Below, one piece after another: positions 25,346 to 34,522 of a stretch of 64,000 nucleotides of DNA; within the stretch, counting starts at the first letter, position 1; the number at the start of each line of letters is the position of its first letter. Below the pieces are notes generated by a model. The model ran no database searches. It was not told the origin of the DNA and saw only the letters and a list, made by a program, of their open reading frames with translations. This DNA is from Pedobacter alluvionis (GTDB lineage: Bacteria; Bacteroidota; Bacteroidia; Sphingobacteriales; Sphingobacteriaceae): assembly GCF_003664035.1 (NCBI RefSeq), contig NZ_RCCK01000014.1, forward strand, positions 518,981-582,980, written 5' to 3'. The position numbers and the translations under genes were made by a program.

Positions 25346-26455
25346 ATGAAAGACAAACTATCGTTCCTACCCAAGCTTGCCCTGGTTCTTTTCTGTTTAA
25401 TCAGTTTAACATACATCGCCATTTTAGGCCATTCTTTATTGGCTCCCCTACTTTTTTCTTTTTTAATGGCCATCTTATTATTACCTGTTGGCAATTTTTT
25501 AGAACGCAGATTAAAATTCAAAAGGAGTTTATCAACCCTGGTTTCAGTAATTTTGATGATTGCTGTAATTGGAGGAATTATTTATTTCTTTGGCAATCAA
25601 TTAAGCGATTTATGGGCAGATTGGCCTTTACTTAAAGAGAAAGCGAATGTTTCTTATCACGAACTTCAAAAATGGATTTCACACACTTTCGGCATAAATT
25701 CTCAAAAACAACTCGATTATTTAAATGATAGCACAGAGAAAGCTTTGGCTACTAGTGCAGCAATTGTAGCGACAACCTTATCTACGCTATCTTCTACGCT
25801 GTTATTTTTAGGTTTCACACTACTATTCACTTTTTTTATTTTAAACTACCGGAGAGTTTTATTTACTTTTTTAACTTCGGTTTTTAGTGAAGAACACAAA
25901 GAAAAAGTTTCAGAAATTGTAAGTCAGATTCAGTACATTATTAAAAAATACATCATAGGTTTATTCTTACAGATGCTTATTGTTACGGTATTAATGATTA
26001 CTGTTCTGAGTTTACTAGGCGTTAAATATGCCGTTCTTTTGGGTCTGGTAGCTGGTATTTTTAATGTAGTTCCTTATTTGGGAATATTCTTTGCCCTATT
26101 AGTAAGCTGCCTGATTACTTTTGCAACTGCAGGTGCAGGTAAAATGCTGCTGGTTTTGATTGCCTATGTTGGTGTACATGCCATAGATGGAAATGTACTG
26201 ATGCCATTAGTGGTGGGCTCGAAAGTAAAAATAAATGCACTATTTGCCTTTATTGGGATTGTAGTAGGTGAAATGATTTGGGGCATTTCAGGCATGTTTT
26301 TATGTATTCCTTACCTGGCCATGCTAAAAATAATATTCGACAGAGTAGATAGCTTAAAACCTTGGGGCATTTTAATGGGAGAAGAACATAAGCCTGATAA
26401 AAAGAAGCGTGTTTACCGGATTACAAAAAAGATTAAATTAGAAGAAAAAGATTAA
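25346..26455 (+). CDS. AI-2E family (TqsA/YdiK-like) membrane transporter
   Basis: A 369-residue inner-membrane protein with about eight hydrophobic segments: three in the first ~90 residues, then a soluble stretch (about 95-155), then the rest. The conserved family block is YAVLLGLVAGIFNVVPYLG near residue 240 and GNVLMPLVVGSKVKINAL near residue 295. Family members export small molecules or ions; the substrate is unknown. It heads a tight run: the next gene starts 1 base after its stop, and further genes follow at 17- and 20-base gaps. Confidence 0.9.
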   Translation: MKDKLSFLPKLALVLFCLISLTYIAILGHSLLAPLLFSFLMAILLLPVGNFLERRLKFKRSLSTLVSVILMIAVIGGIIYFFGNQLSDLWADWPLLKEKANVSYHELQKWISHTFGINSQKQLDYLNDSTEKALATSAAIVATTLSTLSSTLLFLGFTLLFTFFILNYRRVLFTFLTSVFSEEHKEKVSEIVSQIQYIIKKYIIGLFLQMLIVTVLMITVLSLLGVKYAVLLGLVAGIFNVVPYLGIFFALLVSCLITFATAGAGKMLLVLIAYVGVHAIDGNVLMPLVVGSKVKINALFAFIGIVVGEMIWGISGMFLCIPYLAMLKIIFDRVDSLKPWGILMGEEHKPDKKKRVYRITKKIKLEEKD

Positions 26456-26456
26456 A

Positions 26457-26753
26457 ATGGCCGAAAACAGATCGCCTCATATTTTAAGCACTTCTGCCAA
26501 TCTTTTGGGTATTTGCTTTATTGTGCTTACTTCTTTAAAAAAACTCGCACTTACCGATGGTTCTTTAATTGACGAATTTGCTGTAGCAGCTGTAATGTTT
26601 TTTATGACCAGTTGCATCTTATCTTTTATCTCGATGAGGAGACAACAAACGGCAAGTCAGCGGCTGGAAAAAGCTGCTGATCTCATCTTTTTAGCTGGTT
26701 TGTTGGTATTGTTTCTTGCTACAATTTTAATTGCCTTTAATTTGATCAAGTAA
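26457..26753 (+). CDS. Small membrane protein of unknown function
   Basis: A 98-residue protein with three predicted transmembrane segments (about residues 13-30, 40-60 and 73-96) and a basic loop (SMRRQQTASQR) between the second and third. I do not recognise a family. The start is 1 base after the transporter stop, suggesting translational coupling. Confidence 0.7.
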   Translation: MAENRSPHILSTSANLLGICFIVLTSLKKLALTDGSLIDEFAVAAVMFFMTSCILSFISMRRQQTASQRLEKAADLIFLAGLLVLFLATILIAFNLIK

Positions 26754-26770
26754 ATTAAAAATTATAATAA

Positions 26771-27220
26771 ATGAAACCTTTATTTGTATTACTTGTCGTG
26801 TATATTGCCCTATTAGCCTTTGGTGGTCATACCACCTTTGATAAAGGAAATATTTTTGCAGGCAATATTGCCATCGGCGTGATGTTACTTTTTACCGCTA
26901 TTGGGCATTTTAAGTTTAAAACCAGTATGGCCGCCATGATCCCCTTGTTTATTCCTAAAAAAGTAGAAATTGTACTTTTAACAGGTGTGCTGGAAATCTT
27001 ATTTGCCATTGGCTTAGCGATTGAAAGCACCAGATATTTTACCGGGATAGCCCTAATTATTTTTTACATTGCCATTTTACCTGCCAATATTTACGCGGCC
27101 AGACACCGTATCAACTACGAAGATTTGCATAAGCCAGGACCGGGGCTAAAATATTTATGGTTCAGAATACCCTTTCAGCTTTTCTTAATCGCCTGGGTTT
27201 GGTACTTTAGCGTTCGATAA
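26771..27220 (+). CDS. DoxX-like membrane protein
   Basis: A 149-residue protein with four hydrophobic helices. The second segment MLLFTAIGHFKFKTSMAAM and the loop MIPLFIPKK, followed by VLEILFAIGLAIE, match DoxX/DoxX-like family layout. Localised to the inner membrane; the family function is unsettled. Third gene of the run that leads into mazG. Confidence 0.8.
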   Translation: MKPLFVLLVVYIALLAFGGHTTFDKGNIFAGNIAIGVMLLFTAIGHFKFKTSMAAMIPLFIPKKVEIVLLTGVLEILFAIGLAIESTRYFTGIALIIFYIAILPANIYAARHRINYEDLHKPGPGLKYLWFRIPFQLFLIAWVWYFSVR

Positions 27221-27240
27221 ACATAGTTCAACCATAAAAC

Positions 27241-28047
27241 ATGCCTAATAATCCAATTCCGGCAAGCGCCAATAATCCAGCTGATGCCTTTACACGTTTA
27301 CTAACCGTTTTAGATACATTGCGTACACAATGCCCATGGGATAAAAAGCAGACCATGGAAACCCTGCGCCATTTAACGATAGAGGAAACTTATGAATTAA
27401 GTGATGCCATTTTAGAGGGCGATTTAGACGAAATTAAAAAGGAACTTGGTGATGTAATGATGCACCTGGTTTTCTATTCGAGAATTGCTTCCGAAACCAA
27501 CGATTTTAACATTACCGATGTTTTAAACGGGGTTTGCGATAAACTGGTAAACCGGCATCCACATATTTATGGCGATGTTGAAGTACAGAACGAAGAAGAT
27601 GTAAAACGAAATTGGGAGCAGATTAAACTAAAAGAAGGCAATAAATCGGTATTGGCCGGTGTTCCATCTTCATTACCAGCTTTGGTTAAAGCAGCCCGTA
27701 TCCAGGAAAAAGCCCGTGGCGTAGGTTTCGATTGGGAAGATAAAAACCAGGTTTGGGAAAAGGTAGAAGAAGAGCTGCAGGAATTTAAAACCGAATTTAA
27801 TGTTACCGATAACACGGCCATTGACATCGAAAAAGCAGAATCAGAATTTGGCGATGTACTTTTCTCACTGATCAACTATGCGCGTTTCATCAATATCAAT
27901 CCTGAAAATGCATTGGAAAAAACCAATAAAAAATTTATCAAACGTTTTCAATACCTCGAAACCAAAGCAAAAGAAAACGGAAAAGCCCTGGCTGATATGA
28001 CACTTGCAGAAATGGATGTGTATTGGAACGAAGCAAAGAAATTATAG
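27241..28047 (+). CDS. mazG: Nucleoside triphosphate pyrophosphohydrolase MazG
   Basis: A 268-residue all-helical NTP pyrophosphohydrolase with two MazG repeats. The first holds ETYELSDAILEGDLDEIKK then ELGDVMMHLVFY, giving the EExxE...ExxD Mg2+-binding motif; the second has VEEELQEFKTEF and SEFGDVLFSLINY. CPWDKKQTMETLRHLTIEE is the family N-terminal signature. It hydrolyses NTPs to NMP and PPi, which limits aberrant nucleotides and lowers ppGpp accumulation in E. coli. It ends 15 bases before the long inverted repeat at 28063-28120. Confidence 0.95.
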   Translation: MPNNPIPASANNPADAFTRLLTVLDTLRTQCPWDKKQTMETLRHLTIEETYELSDAILEGDLDEIKKELGDVMMHLVFYSRIASETNDFNITDVLNGVCDKLVNRHPHIYGDVEVQNEEDVKRNWEQIKLKEGNKSVLAGVPSSLPALVKAARIQEKARGVGFDWEDKNQVWEKVEEELQEFKTEFNVTDNTAIDIEKAESEFGDVLFSLINYARFININPENALEKTNKKFIKRFQYLETKAKENGKALADMTLAEMDVYWNEAKKL

Positions 28048-28062
28048 CTAAAAGGAGTAAAA

Positions 28063-28120
28063 TCGCAAATTTAATATAAATTTTGCGATTCAATTCGCAA
28101 AATTTATATTAAATTTGCGA
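28063..28120. repeat. Perfect 26-bp inverted repeat abutting a start codon
   Basis: Left arm 28063-28088 and right arm 28095-28120 are exact reverse complements, separated by TTCAAT. Each arm itself begins TCGCAAA and ends TTTGCGA, so the site holds four symmetric half-sites. The ATG of the AAA_14 gene is at 28123. A TAAATTTG box (28110-28117) lies in the right arm and, by symmetry, one faces the other way in the left arm. Confidence 0.9.
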
Positions 28121-28122
28121 AT

Positions 28123-29247
28123 ATGATTTCCAGAGCCATATCGAATTCTATTGAAAAACATATAAAAGATGAAAAAGCAATCATTCTTTTAGGCCCAAGG
28201 CAAGTTGGAAAGAGCACCCTTTTACAGCAACTATCTTCAAAATTTGCCAAACCGATTATGTGGTGGAATGGTGATGATGCAGACGTTAGGACAATACTAA
28301 CCAATACTACCGCAACATCATTACGTGCTCTTTTAGGAAAATCAAAAACATTAGTAATTGATGAGGCACAAAGAATTGATAACATTGGCCTATCTATAAA
28401 ATTAATTATCGATCAACTTAAAGATGTAAAAGTAATTGCTACTGGTTCTTCAGCTTTTGAGTTGGCCAATCATATTAACGAACCACTTACGGGCAGAAAA
28501 TGGGAATATAATCTGTTTCCTTTTTCATTCGGAGAAATGATAGAGGAGCATGGCCTGCTTACCGAAAAAAGATTGTTACATCACCGCTTGGTTTATGGCT
28601 ACTATCCAGAAATTGTAAACAATCAAGGCGGAGAAGAAATACGCTTAAAGCAGTTATCAGATAGTTATCTTTACAAGGATGTTTTAATCTGGAAAAAAAT
28701 ACAAAAACCAGATAAGATGGAAAAATTAATTCAGGCTTTGGCTTTTCAGGTAGGCAATGAGGTATCATACAATGAACTTGGGCAGTTATCGGGCCTGGAT
28801 AATCAAACAACGGAGAAATATATCGATCTGCTCGAAAAGGCATTTATTGTATTTAGATTGGGCTCTTTAAGTAGAAACTTAAGAAATGAATTAAAGAAAA
28901 GCCGCAAGATCTACTTTTACGACAATGGGATCAGAAACGCTGTAATTAATCAATTTAGTCCAGCTGTACTGAGACAGGATATTGGTGCCCTTTGGGAGAA
29001 TTTCGTCATTAGTGAGCGGGTTAAACTTCTTGCCTATAAACAGATCAACTGCAACCAATACTTTTGGCGCACCCACGCACAACAAGAAATAGATTATATT
29101 GAAGAAAGAAATGGATTAATGAATGCTTACGAATTTAAATGGAATCCAAAATCCAATGTGAAATTTCCAAAAACATTTTTAGATGCATACGAAAATGTGG
29201 AAACCAAAGTAATCACACCTGATAACATAAGTGAGTTTCTTCTATAG
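28123..29247 (+). CDS. AAA_14/DUF4143 ATPase with PD-(D/E)XK-like tail
   Basis: A 374-residue predicted ATPase. Walker A is GPRQVGKST at 24-32, Walker B is TLVIDEAQ near residue 80, and the sensor segment KVIATGSSAFEL follows. DUF4143 occupies about 195-330 (winged-helix part QLSGLDNQTTEKYIDLLEK). The end carries Asp324 (EIDYIEE) and Glu337-Phe-Lys339 (AYEFKWN), a nuclease-like D-ExK arrangement. The family is numerous in Bacteroidota and archaea and has no agreed function. The gene starts 2 bases after a perfect inverted repeat. It overlaps the stop of the convergent YchJ-like gene by 6 bases. Confidence 0.9.
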   Translation: MISRAISNSIEKHIKDEKAIILLGPRQVGKSTLLQQLSSKFAKPIMWWNGDDADVRTILTNTTATSLRALLGKSKTLVIDEAQRIDNIGLSIKLIIDQLKDVKVIATGSSAFELANHINEPLTGRKWEYNLFPFSFGEMIEEHGLLTEKRLLHHRLVYGYYPEIVNNQGGEEIRLKQLSDSYLYKDVLIWKKIQKPDKMEKLIQALAFQVGNEVSYNELGQLSGLDNQTTEKYIDLLEKAFIVFRLGSLSRNLRNELKKSRKIYFYDNGIRNAVINQFSPAVLRQDIGALWENFVISERVKLLAYKQINCNQYFWRTHAQQEIDYIEERNGLMNAYEFKWNPKSNVKFPKTFLDAYENVETKVITPDNISEFLL

Positions 29248-29625
29248 ATAAAATTCCCCGTCCACATAATACCACTTGCCATCTTCTAATTTGAAGTTAG
29301 ATTTTTCATGCAATATTTCAGTTTGGAACTTCTTATTCAGATAATAGGCTTTAAACTCTACAACATCAAAATCTGAAAAAACGATTTCGAGTTTTAGCCA
29401 TTTGGTATTTTTCGCACTGCTTAAATATTCGCTTTTTGAATGGTTATTTCTTTTACTACTATGTGTAGTTTCATAAAGATAATCCACATCAGCTACTACG
29501 AAAGCCGAATATCTGGAACGCATTAAGGCCTCTGCCGTTGGTGCCGCTTTCACTTTTAAATGATAAGGCTGGCAACAATGGCTAAAGGCAGTTCCACTTC
29601 CGCAAGGACAGTTTATTAAATCCAT
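29242..29625 (-). CDS. YchJ family protein with SEC-C zinc motif
   Basis: A 127-residue UPF0225/YchJ protein. The N-terminus CPCGSGTAFSHCC is the Cys-rich SEC-C zinc-binding motif; AEALMRSRYSAFVVADVDYL is the family signature next to it, and a beta-rich domain follows. Biological role unknown; the SEC-C motif suggests metal-mediated protein or ribosome contacts. Confidence 0.9.
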   Translation of the reverse strand: MDLINCPCGSGTAFSHCCQPYHLKVKAAPTAEALMRSRYSAFVVADVDYLYETTHSSKRNNHSKSEYLSSAKNTKWLKLEIVFSDFDVVEFKAYYLNKKFQTEILHEKSNFKLEDGKWYYVDGEFYL

Positions 29626-29699
29626 GATTAAAATTTACCACACAAAAGTATGATTTAATATTCCTGCTGCTAAAATTTCCGTAAAATTGCAGCTGAAAA

Positions 29700-30500
29700 A
29701 TGAGGTATTTCTTTCACATTGCATATCAAGGCCAGTACTTTAGTGGGTGGCAAAAACAGCCTGGGGTAAAAAGCGTTCAGGAAGTTATTGAACAAACCCT
29801 ATCGAAGATTTTAAAATCACCGACTGCTATTAACGGCTGCGGGCGGACCGATGCACATGTACATGCTAGTCAGTTTTTTTTCCATGCTGATATTGAAAAA
29901 GAGATTGATTTCGATCTGCTCTACATCCTGAATAAAGCTTTACCTTATAATATCGCCGTATTCGACATTATTAAAATGGAAGGTAAACCCCATGCCCGGT
30001 TTGATGCTGTACAGCGGAAATATGATTATTTTATCCATACCTATAAAGACCCTTTTTTAAGCACCCAAAGTTCTTTTTATCAATTAAACAATCTAGATTT
30101 TGATAAAATGAAAGCCGTTGTAAAACTATTACCGTTATACAAAGATTACAGGGCTTTTTGTACGCATCCTGATAAATACGAACATACCATTTGCAATGTA
30201 ATGGAAGCCGATTTATTCGTAAACCCAAAAGGCGACAGGCTAAGGTTCCACATTGCCAGTAACCGTTTTTTGGGTAAAATGATTCGCATCATTGTAGGTA
30301 AAATGTTAATGGTAGGTAAAGGAGAACTTAGTTTTGACGAATTTGAAAGCGAACTGGTTACCCTACAACCTTCAAAATTATCATTGCCTGCACATCCTAC
30401 TGGCTTATACCTTTCAAAAGTCACTTATCCGTATTTAAACCTCGAACCACGGACTGAATTTATCCATAGTACTCAAGGTATAGACTGGATTTCAATTTAA
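29700..30500 (+). CDS. truA: tRNA pseudouridine(38-40) synthase TruA
   Basis: A 266-residue pseudouridine synthase. The catalytic Asp51 sits in GCGRTDAHVHASQ, the family hallmark; the opening YFFHIAYQGQYFSGWQKQ and the late FLGKMIRIIVGKML segment are typical TruA. It modifies U38-U40 in the anticodon arm of tRNAs. A short gap (36 bases) separates it from a lipoprotein gene on the same strand. Confidence 0.95.
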   Translation: MRYFFHIAYQGQYFSGWQKQPGVKSVQEVIEQTLSKILKSPTAINGCGRTDAHVHASQFFFHADIEKEIDFDLLYILNKALPYNIAVFDIIKMEGKPHARFDAVQRKYDYFIHTYKDPFLSTQSSFYQLNNLDFDKMKAVVKLLPLYKDYRAFCTHPDKYEHTICNVMEADLFVNPKGDRLRFHIASNRFLGKMIRIIVGKMLMVGKGELSFDEFESELVTLQPSKLSLPAHPTGLYLSKVTYPYLNLEPRTEFIHSTQGIDWISI

Positions 30501-30536
30501 GTGTAGCGTTTTGATTTTGAACCCCGTTTAAGGGGT

Positions 30537-30983
30537 ATGAAAGTCCAAATCTGTATTTTACTTTTTGCCCTGATCTTATCTCTGGGCTGTAAAAAAACTA
30601 CAAACATAAATGTTTTACAGGATGGTAATTATACAGGTGTATTGGTAATTACCAATAGTGTTAAATCTGTTCCTGAAACCCGCCCAATTTCAATTTCGTT
30701 ACGGGATGGAAAATTCAATATTACGCCAAGTGCCGATACTAAATTAAAACCATCAGGAGGAAAAGGAACCTATTCATTCAAAAAAGGTATAGGCTATTTT
30801 GAGGATGCAGGTGTTTGGACAGCAGATTTTGATTGGAATATGGTTTTAAATGGCGAATACGATATCAGGAGTAGTGGAGTGGATTTAACCCTTAGAAAAA
30901 GGTTAAATGCAAAAACAGATTTGTCTCCGGCTACCTCTTACGCTACCATAGATTATGAATACATTTTAAAAAGAAGTAATTAA
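30537..30983 (+). CDS. Hypothetical lipoprotein
   Basis: A 148-residue protein with a lipoprotein signal whose lipobox is LSLGC (Cys18). The mature part is beta-rich (DGNYTGVLVI, GTYSFKKGIGYFEDAG). I do not recognise the family. It is followed 11 bases later by another small lipoprotein gene, so the pair is probably co-transcribed. Confidence 0.75.
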   Translation: MKVQICILLFALILSLGCKKTTNINVLQDGNYTGVLVITNSVKSVPETRPISISLRDGKFNITPSADTKLKPSGGKGTYSFKKGIGYFEDAGVWTADFDWNMVLNGEYDIRSSGVDLTLRKRLNAKTDLSPATSYATIDYEYILKRSN

Positions 30984-30994
30984 TCCACGTATAA

Positions 30995-31399
30995 ATGAAA
31001 AATTTAATATTCTTATTTATCGCCCTATCTATTTTTGTTTTTGGATGTAAGAAGAAATCTGAAACAAAAACAACGAATTACGATTTTGAAATCAATATGT
31101 CAAAATCAATTGGCGCATCTACATTAGCATTAAAATCGATTAGTGATAACCGTTGCCCAATAAATGCTGATTGCGTTAGCGCTGGAAGTGCAAAAGCAAA
31201 TTTCAAATTAACAGGCAATAATATTGATCAGGAAATTACTTTATGCAAAGGTGGAGAATGTGGCACATTAGAAAGTGTAGCAAATATTAAAATTAATGGC
31301 ATAAATTATTCACTCAAATTAATCGACATCACACCATATCCTCAGTTTCAGAAAAGTAATATTACAAAAACTGTAAAAGTTGAGTTGACAAGAGTTTAA
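30995..31399 (+). CDS. Hypothetical lipoprotein
   Basis: A 134-residue protein with lipobox FVFGC (Cys18) followed by a lysine-rich tether. The mature part has four further cysteines, in DNRCPINADC and LCKGGEC, likely forming disulfides in the periplasm. DNRCPINADCVSAGSA resembles small secreted proteins of unknown function in Sphingobacteriaceae (recall). A terminator follows at 31410-31453. Confidence 0.75.
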   Translation: MKNLIFLFIALSIFVFGCKKKSETKTTNYDFEINMSKSIGASTLALKSISDNRCPINADCVSAGSAKANFKLTGNNIDQEITLCKGGECGTLESVANIKINGINYSLKLIDITPYPQFQKSNITKTVKVELTRV

Positions 31400-31409
31400 G
31401 TTTAGGTTT

Positions 31410-31453
31410 GCTTGGGCATCGGGAAATGATCTGTCCGGTGCTCCAAGTTTTTT
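31410..31453 (+). terminator. Terminator after the lipoprotein pair
   Basis: CTTGG-GCATCGG pairs with CCGGTGC-T-CCAAG (one bulge) and is followed by seven T. Confidence 0.75.
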
Positions 31454-32682
31454 TATTTAAATCTGATCGCCTTAAGCGGAGAAACCTTGCTGATTAATAA
31501 TGAAGGGATAATCAAAACCGTTAAACACACCACTATCGTAACGATATTAAGCAGCAGCACATCAATAAAATGAAATTCTATAGGTGCGTAGGCTAAAAAG
31601 TAAGACGCCTGATTAAGTTTAAAAATGTGAGTGGACTGTTGCAAGAAACCAAGTCCTAAGCCCAGAATATTCCCAAGTAACAAGCCGATACCAACCAAAT
31701 AAACTGCGTTGTAAAGGAAAATTTTCATAATGCTCCAATTACTGGCCCCAAAAGATTTCAGCATCCCGATCATATTTGTTTTTTCTAAAATCATGATCAA
31801 TAATGCGGTAACCATGTTAATCACACCTACAATTAACATCAGGATTAAAAGCACGTTGGTGTTAACATCAAGAAGGCCTAACCAGGTAAAAATATTAGGA
31901 AAATTTTCTTCAATAGAATAAGAGCGCAAATGGCGGGGAAGCTGTTCGTAAATATTATCGGCAATGGGCTTAAGCCTGTTAAAATCCTTAATCCTGATTT
32001 CTATGCCACCAATTTCGTTGGCTTTCCAGTTATTCAGCCGTTTAATAATATTAAGATTACCCAGCACAAAACCCTTATCGATATCTTCTACGCCAATATC
32101 ATAAATACCTACAATTTTAAATTTACGCGGGCGTAACTGGTTTTGAACAAAGTACATGATAAAATCATCACCTGTTTTGAGTTTTAAACGATTAGCCGTA
32201 TAATTCGAGATGAGCAGTTCCTGCATGGCAGCCGTACTGTCGGAAAAGTCGATGATGGTTCCGCTTATAATATGCTGTTTAATGTAATCCCACTTGTAGC
32301 TTTTGTCTATCCCTTTAAAATTAATGCCTTCAATTTCATTATTGGCCGAAAGGATGGCAGGTTTTGTAGCAAAAGGATAATAATATTCTATATCCCGATT
32401 ATTTTTGAGCATTTTTTTGGTTTCTCCATCAAGCACAAAAGGAGAATGCTCAAATGAATTGTTCAAATCGTAACGGGTAATCTGTACATCACCTAAATAT
32501 CCCCTTACTTTATCCTGTATTTCCGTTTTAAAGCCTTTAATAATGGCTATGGAAAGAATCATAACAGCCAAACTCAACATCACGCCTGCTATTGCAATGC
32601 GGACAATCAGCTTTGAAAAAGTACGCTCAGATTTAATGGCTATCCGCCCTGCTATGAAATATTCGAAATTCAATTTAATCAA
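31453..32682 (-). CDS. ABC transporter permease, FtsX/LolC-LolE type
   Basis: A 409-residue inner-membrane protein with one N-terminal helix (about 25-48), a large periplasmic domain (about 50-270) and three C-terminal helices, the MacB/FtsX arrangement. The end EFHFIDVLLLNIVTIVV followed by SPLKAIRFK is typical of LolC/LolE-like permeases. It probably helps release lipoproteins or other lipids from the inner membrane. The ATPase partner is not in the neighbourhood. Confidence 0.9.
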   Translation of the reverse strand: MIKLNFEYFIAGRIAIKSERTFSKLIVRIAIAGVMLSLAVMILSIAIIKGFKTEIQDKVRGYLGDVQITRYDLNNSFEHSPFVLDGETKKMLKNNRDIEYYYPFATKPAILSANNEIEGINFKGIDKSYKWDYIKQHIISGTIIDFSDSTAAMQELLISNYTANRLKLKTGDDFIMYFVQNQLRPRKFKIVGIYDIGVEDIDKGFVLGNLNIIKRLNNWKANEIGGIEIRIKDFNRLKPIADNIYEQLPRHLRSYSIEENFPNIFTWLGLLDVNTNVLLILMLIVGVINMVTALLIMILEKTNMIGMLKSFGASNWSIMKIFLYNAVYLVGIGLLLGNILGLGLGFLQQSTHIFKLNQASYFLAYAPIEFHFIDVLLLNIVTIVVCLTVLIIPSLLISKVSPLKAIRFK

Positions 32683-32849
32683 TTAGTAAGTAACAAAAAT
32701 GCTCAATTCCTTTTTAAAAATGGCATTTTCGAAAATAAATAACCAACTTTAAACATCAGTCATGAAGTTATAGCAAGAAATACCAATAGCATAAATAAAA
32801 TATGTTATAAATTGTTTTGTTATAACACCAAGATTAGAATAAAAAGAAA

Positions 32850-34118
32850 ATGAAAAATTACATCAGCTTTACTTTAACCAGTTTAATTGCATTATCGGCC
32901 TGCGGACAACCCAAACCACTTGAACAGGAAGCTTTGGGAAAGAAAAGCCCGGAAAACAGAAAACTGATGATTAAGACTGTTAAACTGCCAACGGCAATTA
33001 AAACCGGTGCAGAACAGACTGAAAAATATCTCCCGCTGTTAAAAGGTAAACGTGTTGGTATGGTCGTTAACCCTACATCGGTTATCGGTACGCAGACTTC
33101 GGTTGATAGCCTGCTGAAAAGAGGTGTTAAAATCCAGAAGATATTTGGTCCTGAACATGGTTTTAGAGGCAATGCGAGTGCCGGCGTTACCGTTAACGAT
33201 GATGTTGATTCCAAAACAGGTATAAAAGCCATTTCACTTTATGGCAAACACAGCACGCCTACAGCTGAAGATTTAGCAGATATTGACATTATGGTATTCG
33301 ATATCCAGGATGTTGGGGTTCGTTTTTACACCTATATCAATACCTTACAGCACGTTATGGAAGCTTGTGCTGCAAACAATAAAACATTATTGATTTTAGA
33401 CCGTCCAAATCCGAACGGCTATTTAATTGATGGGCCGATTTTAGATCCAAAATTTAAATCAGGCATAGGTGTGCAACCAATCCCTATTGCGCACGGCTTA
33501 ACGGTTGGCGAATATGCACAGATGTTAAATGGCGAAGGCTGGTTGAAAAATAAAGTTAAATGCAAGATTACCATCATCAAAAACGCAAATTACAATCATG
33601 ATATGGCGTATACTTTACCGGTTAAACCCTCTCCAAACTTAAATACGCAGCAATCTATTTTACTTTATCCATCTACCTGTTTATTTGAAGGTACTTATTT
33701 AAATCACGGCCGCGGAACAATGTTTCCTTTTACTGTTGTTGGGGCACCTTACCTTAAAGGTAAATTCGATTTCAGTTTTACGCCAAAAAGCATAAAAGGA
33801 ATGTCTGAAACACCATTATTTCAAGATCAGGTTTGTTATGGCTTAGATTTAAGAACTTACGACACTTCAAAACTGGTAAAATCGAAACAGGTAAATATCA
33901 GCTGGTTAATCGACCTATATCAGGCATCGCCAAGAAAAGAAGATTTCTTTAATACCAAATTAAGTAAAGAAATGGGTGTTATCGAAAGATTAGTTGGGGT
34001 GGCAGATTTCAGGCAACAGGTAATAAATGGAAAAAGTGAAGCAGAAATCAGGGCGAGCTGGGAACCCGGCCTAAGCGCGTACAAAACTATGCGTAAGAAA
34101 TATTTGCTATATAATTAA
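32850..34118 (+). CDS. namZ: Exo-beta-N-acetylmuramidase NamZ family (DUF1343, GH171) lipoprotein
   Basis: A 422-residue protein. The lipobox LSAC (Cys18) makes it a lipoprotein. The DUF1343 core is clear: GKRVGMVVNPTSVIG, IFGPEHGFRGNASAG, MVFDIQDVGVRFYTY and LDRPNPNGYLIDGPILD. Characterised family members release N-acetylmuramic acid from the non-reducing end of peptidoglycan fragments (GH171). Here it would act in the periplasm or at the outer membrane in cell-wall recycling. No MurNAc-use genes are adjacent. Confidence 0.92.
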   Translation: MKNYISFTLTSLIALSACGQPKPLEQEALGKKSPENRKLMIKTVKLPTAIKTGAEQTEKYLPLLKGKRVGMVVNPTSVIGTQTSVDSLLKRGVKIQKIFGPEHGFRGNASAGVTVNDDVDSKTGIKAISLYGKHSTPTAEDLADIDIMVFDIQDVGVRFYTYINTLQHVMEACAANNKTLLILDRPNPNGYLIDGPILDPKFKSGIGVQPIPIAHGLTVGEYAQMLNGEGWLKNKVKCKITIIKNANYNHDMAYTLPVKPSPNLNTQQSILLYPSTCLFEGTYLNHGRGTMFPFTVVGAPYLKGKFDFSFTPKSIKGMSETPLFQDQVCYGLDLRTYDTSKLVKSKQVNISWLIDLYQASPRKEDFFNTKLSKEMGVIERLVGVADFRQQVINGKSEAEIRASWEPGLSAYKTMRKKYLLYN

Positions 34119-34270
34119 TTATTGAATGTGAGAATGATTGAATGAGAGCAGGATTGAATTGCTCTTGCAATTATTTTCAAACTTAACAGATAGAGGTTTG
34201 TTATTATTTGTAATTGATAAGCGTTGTGCTATTCAATAATCCAAAAATCAATCATTCAATAATTATAAGT

Positions 34271-34477
34271 ATGAGCGGTCCAAAAGTGAAAAGCGATAAA
34301 CCCGGGAGCAATTACCAGGAAGAGGTACCAAAAGGCAGAGAACCTGTTGACCATAAAACAGTAAGAAAAGAAAACGACAGTACACCCACTAAGCCTGTTC
34401 GGACGAATAATCCGGCGAAACAGCGTGAAAACGAAGAACAACCTGTTCATCCGATAAAAAAGGCACCTAAAGAATAA
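34271..34477 (+). CDS. Small charged, probably disordered protein
   Basis: A 68-residue frame from the ATG at 34271, very rich in Lys, Pro, Glu and Asn and without hydrophobic segments, so probably unstructured. A TTG-started extension to 34214 would add a hydrophobic run in repeat-like DNA and is less credible. I do not recognise the family. Followed by a bidirectional terminator. Confidence 0.5.
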   Translation: MSGPKVKSDKPGSNYQEEVPKGREPVDHKTVRKENDSTPTKPVRTNNPAKQRENEEQPVHPIKKAPKE

Positions 34478-34489
34478 TACAGGATAAAC

Positions 34490-34522
34490 AATTACACCAG
34501 TTAATTATGAATTGGTGTAATT
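34490..34522. terminator. Bidirectional terminator between convergent genes
   Basis: AATTACACCA and TGGTGTAATT pair around a 13-base loop. It ends inside the stop codon region of the histidine kinase on the minus strand. Confidence 0.65.

Noticed and set aside
27567..27875. 102-codon frame antisense to mazG
   Set aside because: Contained within mazG, serine-rich reading typical of antisense frames; no domain.
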